This document shows, piece by piece, positions 1 through 5,601 of a stretch of DNA of 5,813 bases. The translations under genes and the position numbers were made by a program. Location of the stretch: positions 1-5,813 of the forward strand of contig DNWZ01000516.1 of assembly GCA_003506095.1 (NCBI GenBank). Reading direction: 5' to 3'. The notes beneath the pieces were generated by a model. The model did no database searches. It worked only from the letters and a program-made list of their open reading frames with translations, and was not told the DNA's origin. Source of the stretch: Planctomycetaceae bacterium (GTDB lineage Bacteria; Planctomycetota; Planctomycetia; Pirellulales; Pirellulaceae). How positions within the stretch are numbered: position 1 is the stretch's first letter; each line of letters opens with the position of its first letter.

Positions 1-561
1 ACGCCCGCATATGAGCGGGCGATGTTGCGATTCGATCGCCGTATCCTTATGTGATCCGTTTCAATCCACGCCCGCATATGAGCGGGCGATTCGGCAACGG
101 CCAAGGTCAACCAATTCTTGGCCAACGTTTCAATCCACGCCCGCATATGAGCGGGCGATCTTTCTGCCAAGAGAAATATATTCTGAGGATCATAGTTTCA
201 ATCCACGCCCGCATATGAGCGGGCGATACAACTTAGCGTTGCCGTGTGATGAGGGTAGTATGTTTCAATCCACGCCCGCATATGAGCGGGCGATTGGTGG
301 TTCGATCGATACCGAACAACTTGTTGCTGTTTCAATCCACGCCCGCATATGAGCGGGCGATCGCATATGTCGAGCAAGCAATGCCGTGGCACTTTGTTTC
401 AATCCACGCCCGCATATGAGCGGGCGATGACTTCTTGCAATCGCTCAAACTTAGTTTCGTAGTTTCAATCCACGCCCGCATATGAGCGGGCGATGGCGAT
501 AATCCCGCCACTATAGGCTACCTAATGTGTTTCAATCCACGCCCGCATATGAGCGGGCGAT
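1..561 (-). CRISPR. Type I-C CRISPR array (9 repeats, 8 spacers; left end cut by window)
   Basis: The repeat is 33 nt. On the plus strand it reads GTTTCAATCCA, then arm CGCCCGC, loop ATATGA, arm GCGGGCG, then AT. Copies lie at 1-23 (partial), 58-90, 127-159, 195-227, 262-294, 329-361, 396-428, 462-494 and 529-561, with no mismatch in any visible base. Spacers are 24-57, 91-126, 160-194, 228-261, 295-328, 362-395, 429-461 and 495-528 (34, 36, 35, 34, 34, 34, 33 and 34 nt). On the minus strand the repeat ends in GTGGATTGAAAC, the usual I-C 3' end, so the crRNA strand is minus, the same as the cas genes. The leader is at the right, and the 495-528 spacer should be the newest. Perfect copies and no decayed terminal repeat suggest the array continues leftward. 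I recognise no spacer target. Confidence 0.99.
529..561 (-). repeat. Leader-proximal CRISPR repeat, shown as the type copy with its hairpin and processing site
   Basis: Read as RNA (minus strand), the unit is AU, then CGCCCGC, loop UCAUAU, GCGGGCG, then UGGAUUGAAAC (2+7+6+7+11 nt). The two 7-nt arms are exact complements, giving a short GC-rich stem. In characterised I-C systems Cas5c, which replaces Cas6, cuts just 3' of this stem. That would leave the 11-nt 5' handle UGGAUUGAAAC and a 3' stem-loop from the next repeat. This copy borders the leader, so it is the expected template for duplication when Cas1-Cas2 inserts a new spacer at 561/562. The cleavage position is inferred from family knowledge. 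Confidence 0.9.
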
Positions 562-603
562 CCCATCATCGTAAAACGTTTCTGAGCTTGGAGTAAGGTG
601 AGA

Positions 604-617
604 CGTTTCGCGAAACG
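604..617. repeat. Perfect 14-bp palindrome in the leader
   Basis: CGTTTCGCGAAACG is identical to its own reverse complement. It lies 42 bp from the leader-array junction. Dyads of this kind can be protein-binding sites for a regulator or an integration host factor, but no known operator is recognised here. Confidence 0.6.
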
Positions 618-642
618 GGCCTGCAAGCAATGACGCGATAAG

Positions 643-654
643 CGAAGTACTTCG
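643..654. repeat. Perfect 12-bp palindrome in the leader
   Basis: CGAAGTACTTCG is identical to its own reverse complement and is the second exact dyad in the leader, 25 bp from the 14-bp one. It directly abuts the weak TATTAT hexamer at 655-660. If that hexamer were a -10 element, this dyad would lie just downstream, near the expected transcription start. This is positional inference only. Confidence 0.55.
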
Positions 655-730
655 ATAATAGAGGTAAATCGCGGATTTTGTGGGAAATATGGTCGTCGCG
701 AACCTGCTGAGTTTCGCCGATCACTTACGG

Positions 731-750
731 TTCGCATCTGAAAATGCGAA
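731..750 (-). repeat. Hairpin directly downstream of cas2
   Basis: TTCGCAT (731-737) and ATGCGAA (744-750) are exact inverted repeats around a 6-nt loop, starting 2 nt past the cas2 stop codon on the minus strand. The position suits a transcript-end or mRNA-stabilising stem for the cas operon. No U-tract follows it on the minus strand, so it is not a textbook intrinsic terminator. It may equally be a leader motif. Confidence 0.55.
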
Positions 751-752
751 TG

Positions 753-1043
753 TCAAATGATGAGGGGGCCATCCAAATCAACGCTTGGCTTCGCACCGAT
801 ATGTTCGACTTTTTCCTGATGACGACTTCCGAGGAAGTAGAACCGTAAGCTGTCGGTTGATTCATCGATCTCGTCAATCAATTCCCGTCGAAACTGCACC
901 CATTGTTCCGGCGTGACAATGCATTCGAAGACTGAGTTCTGAACTCTTTGGCCGTAGTTGAGGCACGTTTTTGCCACTCGCGCCAACCTTCGTTGTCCTG
1001 CCTTCTCGACTGTCGAAACGTCGTACGCGACCAAGACCATCAT
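753..1043 (-). CDS. cas2: Cas2, spacer-integration protein (type I-C)
   Basis: Cas2 forms the central dimer of the Cas1-Cas2 integrase that captures prespacers and inserts them at the leader end of the array. The product is 96 aa, the usual length. The first beta strand is MMVLVAYDVS, with the conserved Asp at residue 8. A helix follows (RRLARVAKTC, 18-27), then the conserved block GQRVQNSVFEC (31-41), DSLRFYF (64-70) and the I-C-type tail VEHIGAKP...DLDGPLII. The start is ATG at 1043, 5 nt after the cas1 stop, and a GGAAG sits 8 nt upstream, inside the last cas1 codons. It is the last gene of the operon and is followed at once by the leader. No frameshift or missing residue is seen. Identity is near certain; Cas2 nuclease activity is not needed for integration in studied systems. 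Confidence 0.97.
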   Translation of the reverse strand: MMVLVAYDVSTVEKAGQRRLARVAKTCLNYGQRVQNSVFECIVTPEQWVQFRRELIDEIDESTDSLRFYFLGSRHQEKVEHIGAKPSVDLDGPLII

Positions 1044-1048
1044 TTTGT

Positions 1049-2122
1049 TTACTTCCAGTTAAACGGTGGGTACGCATCCAAGTCACCTCGCAAGTGGCGC
1101 GCGAGAAGGCGAGCTTGGATGTGCGGAACCAAGCCCAGACTCATCGTCTCGTCCAGGAACGGATGACGAATCGCTTCTTGTTTTCGCTTTTGATACTCCG
1201 CCAGAACGGTCTTGCGGGCTTTGTCGGCCATCCACACCGCACCTGTTGGCTGGATCTCGAAATCGGAAGCCTTCAATTGGCGACGGTTTACCAATGACAA
1301 CGCAACCCGGTCAGCAATCGCGGGCCGAAGCTCCTCCATCAAATCGAGCGCCAGCCCAGGTCGGCCGGGGCGATCACGATGCAGAAAACCAACTGCAGCG
1401 TCAAGCCCCGATGCCTCGCACGCTGACCGCACGTCATTAGCCAAGACTGAATAAAGAAAAGATAGCAACGCATTGATCCGGTCTAACGGCGGTCGTCGCG
1501 ATCGCTTCGTGAACGCGAACGCTTCCTTATCGCCAAGGATCAAATCATTGAACACTTCAAAGTAAACCCGACTTGCGTCACCTTCGATCCCGCGCACGAA
1601 GTCGACTTGATTCACCTCAAATGTCGCGGCAGTATCATCAGAATCGGTAACATCTTCACGCTGCAAACGCTTGGTCGTGTTCGAAATCCGTAATGCCGCT
1701 TGGTCAAGTCGCACCTTGGCCGAATCATCATTGCTCTCGCGAGCGGCACGTCGCAGAATCGTTCGGTAGTTGGCAAGCTTGCCGACAACGCAAGCTCGCG
1801 CTATCTCACCGCTGCGCTTTGGGCAGTCCGACCATCGGTATTGCTCCCGTCGTAACAAAACGTTTCCCGCAGTAAACCCATTGATAGCGGCGAGGAACCG
1901 TCCATGCTCAGTCATCAGCGTGACGCTGATCCCCTTTTCCCCGCAAGCACCAAGCAAATACGGACTCGCTCCGACGCGACCAAAGCAGACGACGCTGCCG
2001 ACATTGATCATCGGAACACGGAAAACGTCTTTCTTCTCGACGCGAACAACGATCGCGTCGCCCTGTTTTCGCAGATAGGCACCCTGCGTGGTGACGAAAA
2101 GCGTATTGAGGTGATGTTTCAC
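1049..2122 (-). CDS. cas1: Cas1, CRISPR integrase (type I-C)
   Basis: Cas1 is the metal-dependent integrase that catalyses the two transesterifications joining a prespacer to the leader-side repeat. The product is 357 aa, near the usual I-C length. The N-terminal beta domain opens with LNTLFVTTQGAYL (5-17) and holds CFGRVGASPYLLGAC (46-60). The alpha-helical catalytic domain contains the expected metal ligands: Glu180 in RGIEGDASRVYF, His248 in GFLHRDRPGRPGLALD, and Asp260/Glu263 in LALDLMEELRP. The C-terminus, VPHIQARLLARHLRGDLDAYPPFNWK in two parts (332-345, 346-357), is typical of I-C Cas1. The start is GTG at 2122: it matches the family N-terminus, has GGA 6 nt upstream, and leaves only 2 nt after the cas4 stop. 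All catalytic residues are intact, so adaptation should be functional. Confidence 0.98.
   Translation of the reverse strand: MKHHLNTLFVTTQGAYLRKQGDAIVVRVEKKDVFRVPMINVGSVVCFGRVGASPYLLGACGEKGISVTLMTEHGRFLAAINGFTAGNVLLRREQYRWSDCPKRSGEIARACVVGKLANYRTILRRAARESNDDSAKVRLDQAALRISNTTKRLQREDVTDSDDTAATFEVNQVDFVRGIEGDASRVYFEVFNDLILGDKEAFAFTKRSRRPPLDRINALLSFLYSVLANDVRSACEASGLDAAVGFLHRDRPGRPGLALDLMEELRPAIADRVALSLVNRRQLKASDFEIQPTGAVWMADKARKTVLAEYQKRKQEAIRHPFLDETMSLGLVPHIQARLLARHLRGDLDAYPPFNWK
1052..1056 (-). promoter_or_regulatory. Ribosome binding site of cas2 inside the cas1 3' end
   Basis: GGAAG on the minus strand overlaps the last two sense codons of cas1 (TGG AAG) and lies 8 nt before the cas2 ATG. 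It is the clearest Shine-Dalgarno sequence in the operon, and it couples cas2 translation to ribosomes finishing cas1. Confidence 0.75.
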
Positions 2123-2124
2123 GG

Positions 2125-2784
2125 TTATTCCGTTTCATCGAACAGGGATTGGAGGTACGTCCGTGCAGTCGTCCGCGGTCGAGGTGCAGTCGGAAGGCAA
2201 AGGTCGATTAACGAACAAGCCTTGCACTTTCGCGGCTTGTAGACTGGAAGTGGCGTTTTTCCGGTCGCGATGAGCGCATGCAATCGCTCAATCGTATTCA
2301 AAGTTGTTTGTCTAAGGTTCTCATCAAGCGGAACCTCGACACGTCGTCGCGTCATTCCGAAGTAGAGGAACGCCGCAGTCACCGGATAGCCAAGCATGTC
2401 TTCGATACAAAACGCTTGAGCACAAAGTTGGACCCGAAACGGTAGGTCGAGTTTCGCTTTTGGCTTGCCGCGTTTGTACTCGACAACGTGAATCTCATAT
2501 TCAACGTCGGTAGATTCGGGAGGACGAATAAACTCAACCAGATCCGCCTTTCCAACCAGCCCATGACGTAGCGAACAAAGTCCAAGCGAACGAACGATCT
2601 TCGCCGCCGCCCGATTTTCGCTCGCGCTAGGATCATCTACGCGAGTGTGTAAGTGATCGCCTTCCACGGTGAACTGATTGCTCGCCCACAATCCCTCAAT
2701 ATGGATCAATGCCGCGCGGCGCTCACAGAACAAAAAGTGCTGCAGCGCCGAAATCGGTAAGCATTCGTCTTCAGCAAACGCCAT
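2125..2784 (-). CDS. cas4: Cas4, RecB-like iron-sulfur nuclease
   Basis: Cas4 associates with Cas1-Cas2 and trims prespacers so that spacers with a correct PAM are inserted in the right orientation (established for I-C). The product is 219 aa. Visible motifs, in order: Cys20 in FLFCERRAALIH (first cluster ligand), His46 in EGDHLHTRV, Asp81 in GKADLVEF, Glu102 and Lys104 in VVEYKRGKP (the E-x-K nuclease motif), Gln119 in the QLCAQAF helix (120-region), and the C-terminal cysteines 187, 190 and 196 in KCKACSLIDLCLP. Together these give the full 4Cys cluster and the RecB active site. The ATG at 2784 overlaps the cas7c stop by one base (TAATG), so translation is probably re-initiated; no strong Shine-Dalgarno sequence is seen. 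It is a separate gene, not fused to cas1. Confidence 0.96.
   Translation of the reverse strand: MAFAEDECLPISALQHFLFCERRAALIHIEGLWASNQFTVEGDHLHTRVDDPSASENRAAAKIVRSLGLCSLRHGLVGKADLVEFIRPPESTDVEYEIHVVEYKRGKPKAKLDLPFRVQLCAQAFCIEDMLGYPVTAAFLYFGMTRRRVEVPLDENLRQTTLNTIERLHALIATGKTPLPVYKPRKCKACSLIDLCLPTAPRPRTTARTYLQSLFDETE
2128..2132 (-). promoter_or_regulatory. Weak ribosome binding site supporting the GTG start of cas1
   Basis: CGGAA on the minus strand, within the last cas4 codons, places GGA 6 nt before the GTG at 2122. With the 2-nt gap after the cas4 TAA, this supports GTG as the real start and translation coupled to cas4. An ATG at 2138 is in another frame and does not encode Cas1. Confidence 0.55.
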
Positions 2785-3752
2785 TATGTCAACTTGCTAA
2801 AGTCACTCGGCAACTTGAGCAACTCAACGCCGGTTGGAAGGCGCGACTCGTCCACGGTAACGTTGTAGTCTGCAAAAGATCGAGGAACGCTTGTGTTCTT
2901 CTCGACTTTCACAATGTCTTCGAACAACACTTGTGCCGGGGCACAACCGAGCATCGCTTGTCGGGTTCGTTGGGTCGTATCGGAATCCGTACCGACGTGT
3001 TTGAATACGAACAGCGGATGTCGAACAGTCATCGTTCCCTTGCTCGCCGAGCGATCGTGTTCATACATATTAAGCACAGCTTCGAAAAGCATTCGCAGGT
3101 CGTCGGTATTGAAGCCAGTTTGCTGGGCTAAGTGAGCCGAGATGAAACCTTTTCCGATGTAAAGGCCGTAGGGGATCATTTGCTTGCGGCCCATCGTTCG
3201 CAATTGATCTTCGGGCGTCGCAGCTTCATCGGCCTCAAACGCGGCACTGCTCTTGGCATTTTTCACGTCTACCGCAACTGCCATTCGCGTGATCGAAAGA
3301 TCAAGTGGTAGGATCGGATCAACGCTTCGTGAGAAGGCGATTTGAACGGGGCCACGGACTTGACCAGCGTTCGCGCCAGTAGACATGACTGCGCCAAAAG
3401 TTCGGACATCAAAGAAGTTTTGGCACATCCAATCGCGAGCGGCGTGTACCTGCTGTTTGTTCGCTCCTTTCTTTTCGGGCATGCTGCCGGCGGTCGCTTC
3501 GTGAGCACGTGCAATCTTGGTATTAAGGTTGCAAGCATGCTCAATAAAGATCGCATTGGGCATTTGATTGCCGCCAGCGAGTTGCACATAGTTGCGGATA
3601 CGCCTTTTGACAGAGACATCCGAAACGAGTCCGTGCATGTCTTGTGGGTCGATCCGTGGCGCGTTCCCTGCATCAGGATCGCCGTTGGGATTACCGTTTT
3701 CACAATCGAACAGGAACAGGAATTCGTAGCGGTTTTGAACTGGGTTAGACAT
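2784..3752 (-). CDS. cas7c: Cas7c (Csd2), Cascade/I-C backbone subunit
   Basis: Cas7c is an RRM-fold protein that polymerises along the crRNA spacer to form the backbone of the I-C effector; about seven copies are known per complex. The product is 322 aa, slightly longer than the roughly 290 aa common in the family. Signature blocks: RYEFLFLFDCENGNPNGDPD (8-27), GNAPRIDP (29-36), GLVSDVSVKRRIRNYV (41-56), FFDVRTFGAVMSTGANAGQV (113-132), RGPVQIAFSRSVDPI (133-147) and TMGRKQMIPYGLYIGKGFIS (186-205). The ATG at 3752 gives the family N-terminus. It is preceded by a 53-nt gap after cas8c, and the bases before it are A-rich (AATAGAAAAAAAC) with no Shine-Dalgarno match. The stop overlaps cas4. All conserved blocks are intact. 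Confidence 0.97.
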   Translation of the reverse strand: MSNPVQNRYEFLFLFDCENGNPNGDPDAGNAPRIDPQDMHGLVSDVSVKRRIRNYVQLAGGNQMPNAIFIEHACNLNTKIARAHEATAGSMPEKKGANKQQVHAARDWMCQNFFDVRTFGAVMSTGANAGQVRGPVQIAFSRSVDPILPLDLSITRMAVAVDVKNAKSSAAFEADEAATPEDQLRTMGRKQMIPYGLYIGKGFISAHLAQQTGFNTDDLRMLFEAVLNMYEHDRSASKGTMTVRHPLFVFKHVGTDSDTTQRTRQAMLGCAPAQVLFEDIVKVEKNTSVPRSFADYNVTVDESRLPTGVELLKLPSDFSKLT

Positions 3753-3805
3753 GTTTTTTTCTATTGTTAGTTGATTTGCTAAATGGACTATTGAAGGGAT
3801 GTTAC
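3753..3805 (-). promoter_or_regulatory. 53-nt AT-rich spacer between cas8c and cas7c
   Basis: This is the only sizeable gap inside the operon. Read on the minus strand it is AT-rich and ends in seven A's and a C just before the cas7c ATG. I see no Shine-Dalgarno sequence, convincing promoter hexamers or strong hairpin. An A-rich standby site or a separate initiation region that lets Cas7c, the most abundant Cascade subunit, be made independently of upstream translation is possible, but this is inference. Confidence 0.35.
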
Positions 3806-4192
3806 TTAGATTGCACTCGCTGATACTGAGGCTTCTTTCTTCGCATACCGCGTCGCTTGCTGTTGATAAAATCCAAGCGCGAAAAGCGTTTGCTGTTCAA
3901 GCGTTAACGTGGTTGGGGGGGCCGTTTTCATGCGACTCCAGAGTTGCGTCATTTGACTTTCGAAATGGTGTCGCAAGCCACCGTCGATTTTTGGTAAGTG
4001 AGCGATTTGGGCCGTTCGTACAAGTCGGCCAAGAACCAAAGCAGGCGTCGCCGATGCTGCCGCGTAATAACGCTGAACGACACCCGCACCGACATCCCCC
4101 AGTGCAGCTTGTTGGATGTTTGCCAAGACTGCCATGATTCGGCCGCAAAGGTAGGCTGGATCATCGATTGAATCATCTACTTCGGTTGTCAT
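3806..4192 (-). CDS. cas11c: Cas11c small subunit, nested in-frame product from an internal start in cas8c (predicted)
   Basis: In studied I-C systems the small subunit Cas11c is not a separate gene. It is translated from an internal start in the 3' part of cas8c and two copies line the belly of Cascade. Here Met469 of Cas8c (ATG at 4190-4192) is well placed. It begins MTTEVDDSIDDPAYLCGR, just before the conserved PAYxxGRxxAVLxxxQ block, as I recall for the Desulfovibrio protein, and gives 128 aa, close to the known size. GGAA (4202-4205) lies 9 nt upstream on the minus strand, a usable Shine-Dalgarno. The frame and stop are those of Cas8c. The product would be mainly helical. Met438 and Met488 are weaker alternatives: the first has no ribosome binding site and the second cuts into the conserved block. 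Not proven from sequence alone. Confidence 0.72.
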   Translation of the reverse strand: MTTEVDDSIDDPAYLCGRIMAVLANIQQAALGDVGAGVVQRYYAAASATPALVLGRLVRTAQIAHLPKIDGGLRHHFESQMTQLWSRMKTAPPTTLTLEQQTLFALGFYQQQATRYAKKEASVSASAI

Positions 4193-5596
4193 TTCAGATA
4201 GTTCCAAGTGAGTGTTACGAATTATGAAAGCACGCAAAAAACCTAACCGCGCGTGACGCGCTGTTTGGTCGCCGATTACGTCCATACGGACGCGGGAAAG
4301 AACCTGAGCCGCGAGCGGCGGCGGAATCGGTGTACCGGCGAGAGCGGCTCGCCAAAGCGTCGCCACGGTTGGCGCAGGCATGTCACGAAGATCTCGCACC
4401 ATGGCCCCCAGCACTGCTGCAAACTTGTGTTTCCGAATGGTCGACTTTCCGTCGCGGGCGATGATCGACAAATCGTCGAACCATCGCTTCACGTTCTTGG
4501 CCAACGATTCGAAACTACCTTGCATCCAGTCGCGTACGATCACGCGGCCCGAATTCCCAGAGATGGTCAATGCGTAGTACTCGCAATTGAGCAGGTCTGC
4601 ACGCTGACCCGATTGGATTGCATCCAGTAACTGCGATGCCCGTGACTCCGCGGCAAGCATTTCTTGCTGTGATGGACCATCCGCGTCCTCTTCGGCGGTG
4701 TCATTGGTTGCCAAGTCGCCGAAGATGTCCTGGCTCAGTAAATCGTCCTCTTGGGCGATAGGTTTGCTGTACCAGTAAACGACCTTCGTTCCACACAAGC
4801 GGCGCGATCGAGTACCAATCAGATGGTTGAGCGAGTCGGTGACGAGCTTGACCATCTCGACACTCATCGCGGCGTTCTCGCCCTTGGCGAATCCATAATG
4901 GCCGAAAGATTCTTTATCAAAAGACGACAGAACATCACCCGTCGAAAGTCCGCCGACATCTGATAAACCGGTTACCTTGTTTTGTGTTGCAGCGGGTTCG
5001 ACCATTTTGCCGCTTAGGAAACATCGCATCTGATTCGCGGCGGTCGAAGACTTTGCTTCCTGTTTGCCGACGGCGAGCGATTCGCGATACGCTCGCCACC
5101 AATCATGCCAGTCCGTCTCATCGACGAAGATTTTGGGTAGCGTCCCGACCATTGTCGCGATCGTGCAAGAGTCTGTCGGCTTCGCCTTTAGATCGGTCAG
5201 AACGCGCCGGACCGCTGTTAATGACGTTTCGTCATTAAGTGTGTGGGCAATTGATGCAAGCTCTGGTATTGCTGTCGATGCCGATGCGAGCAAACTGACG
5301 TAGCTGGAGTGATCATCAAGTTCCTTCTGCGTGGGCTTATCCTTCGTTAGCAGCACCACTTTGTCAGCGGCATCGACCAGAAAGTGCCGAAGTCGGTTAG
5401 AGATCATCTCGCTGAAGGTGAATTCTGGACACTTCGAGAATTCTCTACCCTTCGCCTTACCCTCTTTGAAGTCAGTGATATTGACGAACTTGCCGTCACT
5501 GTCGAAGACCAATAGCCAGCGTACCCACTTGGAGTTAAATCCCGGTTCACTGTCGATGCCAGTGGTGCGAGCGTATTGAATGATTTCATGAAGCAT
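3806..5596 (-). CDS. cas8c: Cas8c (Csd1), Cascade/I-C large subunit
   Basis: Cas8c recognises the PAM, helps open target DNA and recruits Cas3. The product is 596 aa, in the family range. Recognisable Csd1 blocks: WVRWLLVFDSDGKF (24-37), RHFLVDAADKVVLL (70-83), CFLSGK (192-197), LSSFDKESFGHYGFAKGENA (223-242), VVYWYS (272-277), YYALTISGNSGRVIVRDW (340-357), DDPAYLCGRIMAVLANIQ (478-495) and VVQRYYAAASATPALVL (506-522). A low-complexity acidic stretch lies near 282-312. The region after CFLSGK reads TQNKVTG, where I would expect His before the KxxG; this may be ordinary divergence. The ATG at 5596 follows the cas5c stop by 5 nt. The only GGAG is 14 nt upstream, longer than ideal, but no other in-frame start lies before the upstream TGA. 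The 3' part very likely also encodes Cas11c. Confidence 0.96.
   Translation of the reverse strand: MLHEIIQYARTTGIDSEPGFNSKWVRWLLVFDSDGKFVNITDFKEGKAKGREFSKCPEFTFSEMISNRLRHFLVDAADKVVLLTKDKPTQKELDDHSSYVSLLASASTAIPELASIAHTLNDETSLTAVRRVLTDLKAKPTDSCTIATMVGTLPKIFVDETDWHDWWRAYRESLAVGKQEAKSSTAANQMRCFLSGKMVEPAATQNKVTGLSDVGGLSTGDVLSSFDKESFGHYGFAKGENAAMSVEMVKLVTDSLNHLIGTRSRRLCGTKVVYWYSKPIAQEDDLLSQDIFGDLATNDTAEEDADGPSQQEMLAAESRASQLLDAIQSGQRADLLNCEYYALTISGNSGRVIVRDWMQGSFESLAKNVKRWFDDLSIIARDGKSTIRKHKFAAVLGAMVRDLRDMPAPTVATLWRAALAGTPIPPPLAAQVLSRVRMDVIGDQTARHARLGFLRAFIIRNTHLELSEMTTEVDDSIDDPAYLCGRIMAVLANIQQAALGDVGAGVVQRYYAAASATPALVLGRLVRTAQIAHLPKIDGGLRHHFESQMTQLWSRMKTAPPTTLTLEQQTLFALGFYQQQATRYAKKEASVSASAI
4202..4205 (-). 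promoter_or_regulatory. Candidate internal ribosome binding site for cas11c
   Basis: GGAA on the minus strand, 9 nt before the internal ATG at 4192, within the Cas8c codons for LEL. It is the feature that makes Met469 a better internal start than Met438 or Met488. It is short, so it could be chance. Confidence 0.5.
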
Positions 5597-5601
5597 AATG
5601 T

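Larger units (their letters stand above)
562..752 (-). promoter_or_regulatory. CRISPR leader between cas2 and the array
   Basis: This 191-nt stretch without a credible gene lies between the cas2 stop codon and the first repeat, where a leader is expected to hold the array promoter and the Cas1-Cas2 docking signals. It contains an exact 14-bp palindrome (604-617), an exact 12-bp palindrome (643-654), the 8-bp palindrome AAACGTTT (574-581) and a 7-bp inverted repeat (731-750). The sequence ACGTTTC occurs twice (576-582 and 603-609). A TATTAT hexamer on the minus strand (655-660) could be a -10 element, but no good -35 box sits 16-18 nt upstream, so I do not call a promoter position. It could also simply be cas2 3' untranslated sequence for its first bases. 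Confidence 0.75.

Noticed and set aside
11..352. Plus-strand open frame with a repeating FQSTPAYERAI pattern
   Set aside because: It is the CRISPR repeat translated several times; 33 nt is a multiple of three, and the frame shifts with spacer length. It is not a repeat protein.
362..369. CGCATATG at the start of a spacer, matching the middle of the repeat
   Set aside because: It is only 8 nt, the spacer has normal length and the flanking repeats are perfect, so it is not a displaced repeat fragment.
655..660. TATTAT on the minus strand as the -10 box of the array promoter
   Set aside because: No reasonable -35 hexamer lies 16-18 nt upstream, so it is mentioned in the leader entry but not called as a promoter.
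522..737. Minus-strand 71-codon open frame across the leader and the first repeat
   Set aside because: It runs into a repeat, has no recognisable motif, and lies where a leader is expected.
562..752. A repeat-like crRNA gene (creR-type) or anti-repeat in the leader
   Set aside because: I searched for the handle GTGGATTGAAAC or its complement outside the array and found no convincing copy.
1066..1440. Plus-strand open frame opposite cas1
   Set aside because: It is antisense to conserved Cas1 coding sequence and has no motif of its own.
2709..3131. Plus-strand open frame opposite the cas4/cas7c junction
   Set aside because: It is an antisense shadow of two well-supported genes with no recognisable domain.
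3342..3770. Plus-strand 142-codon open frame opposite cas7c
   Set aside because: It is an antisense shadow of the most conserved part of Cas7c and has no family resemblance.
4283..4285. Met438 of Cas8c as the Cas11c start
   Set aside because: There is no purine-rich ribosome binding site before it, and it would add about 30 residues compared with the better supported Met469.
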